Source of the DNA: Methylomonas koyamae
GTDB lineage: Bacteria; Pseudomonadota; Gammaproteobacteria; Methylococcales; Methylomonadaceae
Direction: 5' to 3'
DNA length: 64,000 nucleotides
NCBI RefSeq assembly: GCF_006483455.1
Contig: NZ_PPPU01000008.1
Coordinates: 1-64,000 of the forward strand
Shown piece after piece: positions 29,979-38,551 of the stretch. A program made the position numbers and the translations under genes. How positions within the stretch are numbered: position 1 is the stretch's first letter; every line of letters begins with the position of its first letter. The notes beneath the pieces were generated by a model, which was not told the origin of the DNA, searched no databases, and saw only the letters and a program-made list of their open reading frames with translations.

Positions 29979-31118
29979 TCAGACGTCGGCAGCTTCAGAG
30001 ATTAATTCGCGGTAAATCGCCAGATGAGCGTCGACGATAGCTGCGACGGCATAGCGTCGTTCGGCCAGTTGCCGGCCCCGCCGCCCCATCTCCCGCCGCA
30101 AACCGCCATCGGCCAATAGACGCCGAATCGCATCTGCCAGCGCAACGGCATCTCTCACCGGTACCAACAAACCGCTGACATCGGTTTCGATCGCATCCCG
30201 ACAACCCGGCACGTCGGTAGTAATGACCGCCCGCCCGCAGGCGGCCGCCTCTTCCAAGACTCTGGGCAAGCCCTCGCGGTAGGAGGGCAATACCACGATA
30301 TTGGCAGCGGCCAATAATTGCGGCATATTTTTTTGAAAGCCGAGAAATTCGATATTCGGATCGGCACGCAAGGCTTCGACTTCCTGACGGCTTAAACTGG
30401 AAGGATTGCCGTCGTCCCGATCGCCGACCAGCACAAAGCGCGCGTCGACACCCTGTTCACACAACAAGCGGGCGGCCTCGACGTATTCCCTCACGCCTTT
30501 ATCGTACAGCAAGCGCGCCGCCATCAACACGACCGGCCGGCCTTCCGGCTCCGGGATAACGGCGAAGCGCTGCAAGTCGACCCCGGAACCGCGCACCAAT
30601 ACGGTGTTCTGCGGCAACACGACACCTAGCCCGACCATCAGATCGCGATCGGTCTGATTCTGAAAGATCACGCGAATACGCCGGTGCCCCAGCGCCACGC
30701 GGTAGAGCCGGGAAACCAAAGTTCGGAGGATCCGGGTTTTAAGCCGGGTATCGGTAAACAGATAGCCCATACCGAATACTGCGGCAACCACGGCCTTGAC
30801 CCCGGCCAAGCGCGCGGCGATGCCACCGTACAAAATCGGCTTTACCGTCATCAGGTAAACCAGATCGGGTTGCACCCGCTTGAACAAGCCATACATCGCC
30901 CGGAGCGCTGCCAGCTCCGCCATCGGGTTTTGGCCGCTCCGGGTCAGCACCAGCTCGTGATAGATAAAACCGAGATCGCGGATTTCCGCAACCCGCGTCC
31001 CGGGCGGGGTCGCAACGTGGACTTCGTAACCCTGTTTCAGCGCCCCGCTGGTTTCCGGCAGCCGGTGCAGCAGAAAAAAATCCAGGTCGTTGCAAACCAC
31101 CAATAGTTTGTTACTCAT
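29979..31118 (-). CDS. Glycosyltransferase family 4 (PglA/WcaL type)
   Basis: A 379-residue GT-B enzyme, probably acting at the inner face of the membrane on a lipid-linked glycan. The N-terminal domain starts NKLLVVCNDLDFFLLHRL; the C-terminal domain holds VVLMAARLLYDKGV and the donor-binding YREGLPRVLEEAAACGRAV (E-x7-E type). The donor sugar cannot be told from sequence. The ATG at 31118 overlaps the asnB stop (ATGA). This is the last gene of the cluster; a 118-base gap separates it from trhP. Confidence 0.88.
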   Translation of the reverse strand: MSNKLLVVCNDLDFFLLHRLPETSGALKQGYEVHVATPPGTRVAEIRDLGFIYHELVLTRSGQNPMAELAALRAMYGLFKRVQPDLVYLMTVKPILYGGIAARLAGVKAVVAAVFGMGYLFTDTRLKTRILRTLVSRLYRVALGHRRIRVIFQNQTDRDLMVGLGVVLPQNTVLVRGSGVDLQRFAVIPEPEGRPVVLMAARLLYDKGVREYVEAARLLCEQGVDARFVLVGDRDDGNPSSLSRQEVEALRADPNIEFLGFQKNMPQLLAAANIVVLPSYREGLPRVLEEAAACGRAVITTDVPGCRDAIETDVSGLLVPVRDAVALADAIRRLLADGGLRREMGRRGRQLAERRYAVAAIVDAHLAIYRELISEAADV

Positions 31119-33070
31119 TGCTGATCGAGCCAGGCATTGAACATCAAAACATCCCACAACAAAAATCGCCAATTCCGCCGACCGGACAAATGCTCGGCCC
31201 ATTTGCGCCTGATCGGCTCCGGATCGAAATAACCGTCGCGGCTGAGCCGCGAGCGGTCAAGCAAGGCCTCGGCCCAGTCGCGCAACGGCCCGCGCAGCCA
31301 CTCTTCGAGCGGTACCGCAAAACCCATTTTCGGCCGTTCGATCAACTCGCGCGGCACATGCCGGTACAACACCCGGCGCAATAGCCATTTGGCTTCGCCG
31401 TCGCGCACCTTCATCTGCCGCGGCAATTTCCAGGCAAACTCGAACAAACGATGGTCGAGCAGCGGCACCCGGGTTTCCAGGCCGACATTCATTGCCGCCC
31501 GGTCGACCTTGACCAGAATGTCGTCCGGCAGATAACTGCAACTATCGAACAACATCATTTGTTCGAGCAACTCCGGCAATTCCGGCCAACTTTTCAGCAA
31601 CGCAGTTCCAGAGTCGCCGTCGAGCACCACATCGGCCGGTTGCCAATGACTGATCAGGTTCAAGTACAACTCGGCAGGATTGGCGCTATGTAACAAGCCA
31701 GCCCCTTTATGAATCTTGTCCCCCGGGAAACCGCTACGCGTGCCGGCCGGCAACAAGGGCTGGACACCAGCGTACAGAGCGTCCCAACCTTTGACCGGTA
31801 CGCCGCGTAAAACCCCGGCTAGCGCATTGCGCAGCGGCAAAGGCACCGCTGCCAGCTTGGCCAATAGCCGCTGCGCCATCCGGTAGCGGCCGTAGCCGCC
31901 GAACAATTCGTCGCCGCCGTCGCCGGACAACGCTACCGTAACCTGCTGCCGGGCCATGCGCGAAACCAGGCATGTCGGCAATTGCGACGAATCGGCAAAC
32001 GGTTCGTCGTAAATCGCCGGCAGCTCTGGAATGATGGTCAACGCATCGTTGGAGGTTACATAAAGTTCGCTATGCTCGGTACCCAAATGCCGGGCCACCG
32101 CCTTTGCGTAGCGGGCCTCGTCGAATGCATCCTCGCCAAAGCCGATGGTAAAAGTCTTGACCGGCGGTGCACCTGCAGCCCGCGCCTCGGCCTGCATCAA
32201 CGCGACGATCGTCGACGAATCGACACCGCCCGACAAAAATGCACCCAATGGCACATCGGCCACCATCTGGCCGCGCAAGGCCTCGCGCAACTGTTGTTCC
32301 AGCGCGTCGGCCGCGTCGTCTGCGGAATTAAACGTAAACGGCTCGGCCAAGCCGTCTCTAGCCGCAGCGGCGGCGGACCAGAACAGATCGGGCTCCGGCA
32401 ACTTGCCCGATGCAATCTGGCTGCGGTCGAAGGTCAACAAACTGCCCGGAACCAACTTATTGATCCCGCTATAAATACTGAACGGGCCGGGAACGTAGTT
32501 ATGCCGCATGTATAACGCCAGGGCTTGACGATCAATTTCGTCAACGAAGCCCGGAATTGCCCGCAAGGCTTTCAGTTCCGAAGCAAAAGCCAAACCGCCG
32601 GTTACCCGACCGTAATACAACGGCTTTTCACCCAAGCGGTCCCGCGCCAACGACAGCTCGCGCCTTTCCCGATTCCATAAAGCCAGCGCAAACATACCCA
32701 CCGCCGACTCCAGCGCTTTGCGCAAACCCCAGGCGGCGATGGCCGCCAATAAGGTTTCGGTGTCGGAATGCCCGCGCCAAACCGGCGCCTGTCCGGCCCG
32801 CTCCAGTTGTTCGCGCAACACCGAATGGTTGTAAATTTCGCCGTTGAAAACGATGACATAGCGCCGACAGGACGACAGCATCGGTTGATGCCCGGCCGGC
32901 GACAGGTCGACGATGGCCAGCCGGCGGTGCACCAAGCCGATCCCGTCCTCGGCACTTCGGAAAATCCCGCTATCGTCGGGGCCGCGACTGCGAATCGCAT
33001 CGCCCATCGCTTGCAGAACCGCTTCCGGGTCGGACAGGTCAATGCCGAAAAAACCCGCTATGCCGCACAT
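31115..33070 (-). CDS. asnB: Asparagine synthase (glutamine-hydrolysing) family amidotransferase
   Basis: The 651-residue protein has the N-terminal Ntn glutaminase domain, beginning MCGIAGFFG with Cys2 as the nucleophile, with RSRGPDDSG and FNGEIYNH. The synthetase domain carries the pyrophosphate loop LSGGVDSSTIVALM near residue 270 and SGDGGDELFGGY. In glycan clusters such enzymes often amidate sugar acids or amino-acid decorations instead of making free asparagine; the true acceptor is not visible here. It is coupled to the GT4 gene downstream. Confidence 0.88.
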   Translation of the reverse strand: MCGIAGFFGIDLSDPEAVLQAMGDAIRSRGPDDSGIFRSAEDGIGLVHRRLAIVDLSPAGHQPMLSSCRRYVIVFNGEIYNHSVLREQLERAGQAPVWRGHSDTETLLAAIAAWGLRKALESAVGMFALALWNRERRELSLARDRLGEKPLYYGRVTGGLAFASELKALRAIPGFVDEIDRQALALYMRHNYVPGPFSIYSGINKLVPGSLLTFDRSQIASGKLPEPDLFWSAAAAARDGLAEPFTFNSADDAADALEQQLREALRGQMVADVPLGAFLSGGVDSSTIVALMQAEARAAGAPPVKTFTIGFGEDAFDEARYAKAVARHLGTEHSELYVTSNDALTIIPELPAIYDEPFADSSQLPTCLVSRMARQQVTVALSGDGGDELFGGYGRYRMAQRLLAKLAAVPLPLRNALAGVLRGVPVKGWDALYAGVQPLLPAGTRSGFPGDKIHKGAGLLHSANPAELYLNLISHWQPADVVLDGDSGTALLKSWPELPELLEQMMLFDSCSYLPDDILVKVDRAAMNVGLETRVPLLDHRLFEFAWKLPRQMKVRDGEAKWLLRRVLYRHVPRELIERPKMGFAVPLEEWLRGPLRDWAEALLDRSRLSRDGYFDPEPIRRKWAEHLSGRRNWRFLLWDVLMFNAWLDQQ

Positions 33071-33073
33071 CGC

Positions 33074-34249
33074 TTAAGCATCCTCGGCCGCAGCCAAACT
33101 GCGGTATAGATCTTGATAACGCTGAGCCACCGCTTGAATCGAAAACTGCTCCAGCACCCGCTGCCGGGCCTGCATACCAATCGCCTGTCGCCGTTCGGGC
33201 GCCAAATCGAGCAGTTCGCCGATTGCGGCCGCCAACGTCTGCGAATCTTCGGCGGCAACGACTCTGCCGCCGTCGCCCAAAACCGCCGCGGAATCGCCGA
33301 CATCGGTCACCACGCACGGGACCGCGCAACTCATTGCTTCGCCGATCGCGTTGGCAAAGCCTTCCGAAACCGAGGGCGTGACGGCGATATCCAGCGCGGC
33401 AGTAATGCTTGCAATATCCTGGCGCTCACCCAATAGATGCAAACGCCCCTGTAAAGCGGAACTGCGTTCGGCGTCGACAAACAAGCGGTTTTGCGAGTCG
33501 ACCCCACGCCCGGCCAACACGAAATGCACATCGTTGCGCCGCTCGGCCAACAGTTGGGCGGCCTTTAGAAAATTGGCATGGCCTTTCATCGGATCGTAGC
33601 GGGCGACCATGCCGACCAACGCCGCTTGCGGCTGCAAGCCGAGCTCTTCCCGTAATGCAGTCCGCGCCGCCGGCTCCGGCCGGAATACGTCGGTGTCGAA
33701 ACCGTTCGGCAGCCAATCGCCGCGCTCCGGCGCATAACCTATGTTTTCGTGGTGCTGTTTGGCGGTTTGCGAGTTGTACAGGATTTTAGTCGCCGCTCTG
33801 GACAACCAGGCGCACAAGCGGATGATTTTCGCGGTACCCGGCTTTTCTTTATTGATGTCGTAAAGACTCTGCCGTACACCCCAGATCAACGGTACCCGCC
33901 GGCCGATCAGCAAACGGCCCGCCCAGGCCGCAAAATTACCGTGGTACATCCAGCCTTGCACAATATCCGGCCGTGCCGCGAGCAAATATTTGCGCAAACG
34001 GCCGACGGCTTTCAAGCCGCTCACCGGGGACCGAGCGCCCAAACACAATACCGGTATGCCCAAGGCGCGGATATCGTCCGCAACCGGCCCGTCGCCAATC
34101 AGGCAAACTACCCGCATGTCGAACCGCTCCCGGTCGGCATGGGCCAGCAACTTCCACAGCATGCGCTCGGCACCGCCGACGTTCAGGCCGGTGATGACGT
34201 GGACGACGACGATGCGATTGGCGTTAGCGGTTGGCAAGGCGGAACACAA
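33074..34249 (-). CDS. Glycosyltransferase family 4
   Basis: About 391 residues. HVITGLNVGGAERMLWKLL near the N-terminus is typical of GT4 enzymes; VGMVARYDPMKGHANFLKAA starts the nucleotide-binding half; SVSEGFANAIGEAMSCAVP is the donor E-x7-E motif. It probably adds a sugar to the growing glycan. No ATG is available near the start; TTG codons at 34249 or 34237 are used, so the exact N-terminus is uncertain. The frame overlaps the upstream methyltransferase gene by about 26 bases. Confidence 0.88.
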   Translation of the reverse strand: MCSALPTANANRIVVVHVITGLNVGGAERMLWKLLAHADRERFDMRVVCLIGDGPVADDIRALGIPVLCLGARSPVSGLKAVGRLRKYLLAARPDIVQGWMYHGNFAAWAGRLLIGRRVPLIWGVRQSLYDINKEKPGTAKIIRLCAWLSRAATKILYNSQTAKQHHENIGYAPERGDWLPNGFDTDVFRPEPAARTALREELGLQPQAALVGMVARYDPMKGHANFLKAAQLLAERRNDVHFVLAGRGVDSQNRLFVDAERSSALQGRLHLLGERQDIASITAALDIAVTPSVSEGFANAIGEAMSCAVPCVVTDVGDSAAVLGDGGRVVAAEDSQTLAAAIGELLDLAPERRQAIGMQARQRVLEQFSIQAVAQRYQDLYRSLAAAEDA

Positions 34250-35027
34250 ATTCGTTACAGCCCATGCGGCCGCCGCAAGTCGTCATTTCGGTCAAAGTAA
34301 AACCGCGATCGCGGAAATAAGCGAAGACTTGTTCCGGCTTGGCCACTTCGAACGGATAACCGCCCAACCAATCGATCATGTCGTACCAGATCGTCATGCC
34401 GCGCTCGATCGACAGCCGTCCGCTGGCAGCGCGCACCAGCCAGCGCAGGCCCAGCAAGTAAGGGGCATGGCATGCGATCAATACCGGTTTGGCAATCCTG
34501 CTGCGGTTGTACAATCGTTTGACCCAGGTCCAATAGCGGCTGATCCAGCCCTGGTCGTTGTAGATCGCGATAAACAGCAAACCGCCCGGTTTGACGCAAG
34601 CGGAGATATTGGCAAATGCCGCAGCCATATCGCCGGTATGGTGTAACACGCCCCAGGAATAGACCACATCGAAATCACCTAATGCCGAGACATAGGCTCG
34701 ATCCAGTACCGATCCGCTCTCGATCCGCCAGCGTTCGCAGTCCGGGAATTTAAGCTGCTTGATCCGTTCGGTACATTTAACCGAACTCGGATCGAAATCG
34801 AAGGAATGCACCGTTGCCCCCAGGCGCGCCGCCGCCAGCGAAAACAAGCCGCTGCCGGAGCCCGCATCGAGAAAGGTCTTGCCTTGCAAAGACTCGACGC
34901 CCAGCATCCGTTTCAGCGACGCCTCCGCCGCGGCGATTTTTTCATCCGACAGCTCGGCCAAGAAACGCGCCCAATTTTCGCCGAATTCAAAACGTTCTCC
35001 GGACTCGACCTCAGCCGCGTGCCCCAT
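34224..35027 (-). CDS. Class I SAM-dependent methyltransferase
   Basis: A 267-residue enzyme with the SAM-binding motif FLDAGSGSGLFSLAAARLGA near residues 53-72, an acidic FDFDP for the ribose, and motif VVYSWGVLHHTG. The C-terminal 100 residues contain a basic helix region (LVRAASGRLSIERGM) that may touch a membrane or acceptor. It is UbiG-like in pattern, and in this setting probably methylates a sugar or lipid-linked intermediate. A likely transcription break lies just upstream of it. Confidence 0.85.
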   Translation of the reverse strand: MGHAAEVESGERFEFGENWARFLAELSDEKIAAAEASLKRMLGVESLQGKTFLDAGSGSGLFSLAAARLGATVHSFDFDPSSVKCTERIKQLKFPDCERWRIESGSVLDRAYVSALGDFDVVYSWGVLHHTGDMAAAFANISACVKPGGLLFIAIYNDQGWISRYWTWVKRLYNRSRIAKPVLIACHAPYLLGLRWLVRAASGRLSIERGMTIWYDMIDWLGGYPFEVAKPEQVFAYFRDRGFTLTEMTTCGGRMGCNEFVFRLANR

Positions 35028-35047
35028 GCCAGTTCTCCCCTATTCTC

Positions 35048-35071
35048 AAAACGGTGCGGACAAGCCGCACC
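35048..35071 (-). terminator. Weak intrinsic terminator between two methyltransferase genes
   Basis: On the minus strand GGTGCGG and CCGCACC form a 7-bp stem with a 5-nt loop, followed by GTTTTGAG. The T-run is short, so termination may be partial. This 109-base gap is one of the few breaks in an otherwise tightly packed region. Confidence 0.45.
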
Positions 35072-35086
35072 CCAAATTTGCCGTTT

Positions 35087-35101
35087 CCGGCCTCTGGCCG
35101 G
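35087..35101. other. GC stem-loop CCGGCC-TCT-GGCCGG
   Basis: A perfect 6-bp stem with a 3-nt loop lies 16 bases from the terminator-like hairpin in the same gap. No T-run follows on either strand. Confidence 0.4.
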
Positions 35102-35136
35102 ATGCCTGAAGTGCCGTTACGCATAAGCAATCCAAA

Positions 35137-36036
35137 CTATTTCCGCAACAGTTTTTTTAAACCGTTTACCAGGCAGCGGTAAGGCCGACCCAACAATTTA
35201 AAGCGCCAGGCCTGGCTCATGTGCAACCAGTAGTCGCGGCGCGGAAACGCCCGCGGCGCAACGGTTTGGCCGGGTTTTGCCAAAATCATGATCGAGCCTT
35301 TCAATCGGCGGCGGGCAATCACGACGAAACCTTCCTGCTCCAGCAGATAGACCAGCGCATCGGCGCTCGGATACCAGGTGTGCGCATAACCCGGACAACT
35401 GTCGCTAAACGACGACAACAAATCGCTGACGATAACGACGAACAGGCCGTCGGGCTTCAGCATCGCCGCGACCTGCTGCACGAACTGCCGCGGCCGGCTG
35501 ACGAAATAAATCGCATGCGCGATCGAAACCACATCGAAAGCAGCTCCCGGCTGCAAATTCTCCACCTGCCCTATCGTCACCGACACTCCGGCTTTTTCGT
35601 GGAATTGCCGCGTGTTCGGGTCGGCATCGACCCCTTCCGCCTGCCAACCCTTATCGCGGAACAGGGCGACGGTTGCGCCCAGCCCGCAAGCGACATCGAG
35701 AAAATGTTGCATATCCGGCCGTAAAAACGGCGCGACAAAGTCGTAAGTCCGCTGCGCCCAAACTTGGCTGGCCTGCCAACGGCCTTGCCAGACAGCCTCG
35801 GCCTCGGCGGCAGGCGTATCATCGATTACCCGGTTGCGATCCCAATATTGCTGCAGTTCCGCCAACGACACCGTCTGCGTCGGGAAGGCATTGCCGCAAG
35901 TGCCGCATAAACGCCAATGGTAACCGGCGGTTTTCAACACCCGCAGCCCGGAATCGGGGTCGCGGAACGGTATCGGCCTGGACTGCTCGGCAGCGCAAAT
36001 CGGGCAGACATGGGCTTGTTGCGGCACCGTATTCAT
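35137..36036 (-). CDS. SAM-dependent methyltransferase with zinc ribbon
   Basis: The 299-residue product begins with a zinc-ribbon-like segment: CPIC near residue 11 and CGTCG near 47. Then follows a class I methyltransferase fold with FLDVACGLGATVALFRDKGW and VDADP. The last 80 residues hold a basic hydrophobic helix region (WRFKLLGRPYRCLV). It is similar in plan to methyltransferases that act on surface glycans. The ATG at 36036 overlaps the stop of the next gene upstream (ATGA). Confidence 0.85.
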   Translation of the reverse strand: MNTVPQQAHVCPICAAEQSRPIPFRDPDSGLRVLKTAGYHWRLCGTCGNAFPTQTVSLAELQQYWDRNRVIDDTPAAEAEAVWQGRWQASQVWAQRTYDFVAPFLRPDMQHFLDVACGLGATVALFRDKGWQAEGVDADPNTRQFHEKAGVSVTIGQVENLQPGAAFDVVSIAHAIYFVSRPRQFVQQVAAMLKPDGLFVVIVSDLLSSFSDSCPGYAHTWYPSADALVYLLEQEGFVVIARRRLKGSIMILAKPGQTVAPRAFPRRDYWLHMSQAWRFKLLGRPYRCLVNGLKKLLRK

Positions 36037-37433
36037 TTGCCCACTCCGTCGATAGCACGGCAATGTTGGATGAAGCCCTCGGCAAACGCAGTTACATTGC
36101 CCTCGCGTAACACCGGTTCGCCGGCCATGCCCGGCGAACCGAACACGATGTCCTTGCGTACCGAAAACACGCGGGCCAGAAAATCGATAATCTCGGCGTC
36201 GTCGACTTTGCCATCCAATTTCTCGGCAATTTTGGCGCGTAAATCGCGGAGATTGCAGACGCCGCCCAAAGCCTCGGAAAAAAAGGCGTTGCCCAAGGTA
36301 ATCGACGGCCGGCCCAGCAGATAGGCTTCGAAGGTGGCGGTGCCGGTCACTGAGATCGTGATCCGCGCCCGTTTTACGATTTCCGCCGACGGCATCGCGT
36401 AATGGGCCACCACGACACCGGATTTATGCAGCAACTCGCGGACGAAACTGCCGCTTCGCAGCAGTATGCAGGCCGGGTGTTCTTTGATCACTAAAACCAC
36501 GTCGCTGGGCAACGCATGCCGAATCGCATCGATTGCCCGCATCTGATCGACGAAATACGGCGCCGGGGTATTGATCGAAGACTCGGGCGAATACTGCAAC
36601 GGATAAAACACGAATTTTTCCGGGAGCTGTTCCAAACCGGTAATGTCGCATAGCCCTTGGTTTTTCCAGCGCCGCAAATTCCAAACAGCGTCCCGCAGCC
36701 AAGGCAGGTTATTCAAAAACGCCGCACGCAGGTAATCCCATTCGAAGCTTTCCCTGGCGTCGAACCGGCGTTGTAACGCCAAGCCCACACGCTGCAACAA
36801 TGGCTTTTGGAACGTTGGCAGAATCTTGTCTTCCGCTACAGCCTGGCCGACAGCCGGCGCTTTTGGCGCTTCCCGGAACTCTCGGAGAAATCGTTCGCCG
36901 GACTGCCTGGCAGTCGAATCGCCCGCATTCGCATACGGCGGCAAGGATTCACTATCATCCGGCGAAAAAAATATTCCGCCCAAATTGCGGCAATGAGTCG
37001 GCACGACGACCGGTATGCCCATCTGTTTGGCGCACGCCAGAAACACCTTGCCGTCCAGACCTTCCACCTGAGACACCAAAGCATGGCTCGGCGCGAAGCG
37101 CGCCATGAACCCTCTGGCACCGCGGTACAAGTTCATCGCCCGTTGCAGTTGGAGCTGCGAGCGGGCGAATTTGAAATTGCGTTTTTCGCTGTCTATATCG
37201 CGGTGCAGGCTGCCCGGATACAGCCAATTTTTCTCTTCAGTAGTGCAAGTGGCGTCGTTGGCATTCAATACTAGGACATTGTCCCGGCCGAGCAGCGATA
37301 CCATCAAGGCCTCGTGGTGCGGCGACGACAAGATCATCGCCCATTCCAGTTCCGGATAGCGGCGTCTGGCATATTCGACCACGTGGTAAAACAGAATCGG
37401 GAACGAGCCGAACCCGTGCAAAATCACCCTCAT
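36033..37433 (-). CDS. KpsC/KpsS-like capsule biosynthesis protein
   Basis: A 466-residue soluble protein starting MRVILHGFGSFPIL. The segment KFVFYPLQYSPESSINTP followed by VVLVIKEHP resembles the GT-B fold of capsule proteins related to KpsS/KpsC, which transfer Kdo or similar sugars to lipid acceptors. SVTGTATFEAYLLGRPSI fits the nucleotide-sugar-binding half. A role as glycosyltransferase is probable but the donor is unknown; a nonulosonic acid donor would fit the context. The start ATG at 37433 overlaps the upstream stop (ATGA); the open frame runs further up but inside the neighbour. Confidence 0.7.
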   Translation of the reverse strand: MRVILHGFGSFPILFYHVVEYARRRYPELEWAMILSSPHHEALMVSLLGRDNVLVLNANDATCTTEEKNWLYPGSLHRDIDSEKRNFKFARSQLQLQRAMNLYRGARGFMARFAPSHALVSQVEGLDGKVFLACAKQMGIPVVVPTHCRNLGGIFFSPDDSESLPPYANAGDSTARQSGERFLREFREAPKAPAVGQAVAEDKILPTFQKPLLQRVGLALQRRFDARESFEWDYLRAAFLNNLPWLRDAVWNLRRWKNQGLCDITGLEQLPEKFVFYPLQYSPESSINTPAPYFVDQMRAIDAIRHALPSDVVLVIKEHPACILLRSGSFVRELLHKSGVVVAHYAMPSAEIVKRARITISVTGTATFEAYLLGRPSITLGNAFFSEALGGVCNLRDLRAKIAEKLDGKVDDAEIIDFLARVFSVRKDIVFGSPGMAGEPVLREGNVTAFAEGFIQHCRAIDGVGK

Positions 37434-38551
37434 TTCAAGTATTCCTCGATTGGGCCGAAATTTTCCGCAGACAAGGCTTGCCAGGAGGCAAGATTGGCGC
37501 CATCGACCATTCGGCCGGCTGCTCCCTCTATCGTTTCGGCGATCACCCCTGTCCGCGCCTCGGAAAGCGAAAGGAACGGCATACCGGCATCCAGGCAAAA
37601 ATCCGACAGCTTGCTGTCGCGGCCAATCCCGACAAACGGCAGGCCCAGCAAAGCCGCCATGACCAGACCGTGAAACCGCATCCCGACAACGATATCGAGT
37701 TCGGCGAATTGCCGGCACAATGCATCCGGGTCCGACGAAACCCGGAGCAGTTCGACGCGCTCGCCGGCGATACCGACGGCCTGCAGCAATTTGGTATCGG
37801 ACACGCCGGCCTGCGGATCGTCCAGCTCTTGAAACGACAACAGCCGGACCGACCAACCCTTGTCGCGTAATTCCGCCAAATCCGCGGCAAGAGCGCTAAA
37901 AAACTGCGGATACGCGTCGGTCGCGGCGCCGATATCGCTGGCCGCCAACGTGACGCCGACCGTTTTGCCGGCCGAGGTTGTCGGCACCGTCGGCAACTGC
38001 AATGAGAACACCAGATCCGCCGTACGCCTGACGCGATTGCCGCCGATCACCTGCCGGCAATGGCGCCACGACGAGGCGTCGCGCACGGCAAAATCATCGC
38101 TCAGCGCCAGGATCGCCGCCATTAACAATCTGGCCGAAATGCCGGGCATTTCGGCGACGCCGGCCCCCAGCACAAACACTCGGGCGCCTCTGAGCCGGGC
38201 TTGAACGACGGCCAGGAAAATCAACACCAGATTGGTCAACGCGCCGCCGCGGGCGTGAAACAGCGTACCGCCACCGAAAACCATGGCCCGGCAACCGGCC
38301 AGCGACCGCCAATTGACCGCCAGATAGTCGAGCAGGCGCCGCCACTTCGGCAGATTCGGCTGCAACAGAATCCGCTCCTGGCAGCTGAATTCGACGTTTT
38401 CGCTTTGCAAGTCGGCTACCGGATGCAGGCTGCGCACGACAAAACTCGAATCCGGCGCCGCCGAGCGCAAGCGCCGCAAAATCGCCGCCAACAGCAAATC
38501 GTCGCCGACGTTGCCGAAGCCGTAATAGCCGTAGAGAAAAACCTTACCCAT
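37430..38551 (-). CDS. Polysaccharide pyruvyltransferase family protein
   Basis: The 373-residue product begins KVFLYGYYGFGNVGDDLLL, the classical start of the CsaB/WcaK/PssM group. The C-terminal VGMRFHGLVMAALLGLPFVGI contains the conserved R-H pair. Members transfer a ketal pyruvate from phosphoenolpyruvate to a sugar residue. The start ATG at 38551 overlaps the end of the upstream glycosyltransferase by 8 bases. If active, it would add negative charge to the glycan. Confidence 0.88.
   Translation of the reverse strand: MGKVFLYGYYGFGNVGDDLLLAAILRRLRSAAPDSSFVVRSLHPVADLQSENVEFSCQERILLQPNLPKWRRLLDYLAVNWRSLAGCRAMVFGGGTLFHARGGALTNLVLIFLAVVQARLRGARVFVLGAGVAEMPGISARLLMAAILALSDDFAVRDASSWRHCRQVIGGNRVRRTADLVFSLQLPTVPTTSAGKTVGVTLAASDIGAATDAYPQFFSALAADLAELRDKGWSVRLLSFQELDDPQAGVSDTKLLQAVGIAGERVELLRVSSDPDALCRQFAELDIVVGMRFHGLVMAALLGLPFVGIGRDSKLSDFCLDAGMPFLSLSEARTGVIAETIEGAAGRMVDGANLASWQALSAENFGPIEEYLK

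Noticed and set aside
37434-37856. N-terminal extension of the KpsC/S-like protein
   Set aside because: The open frame runs on inside the pyruvyltransferase gene; the ATG at 37433 with ATGA overlap fits the family start.
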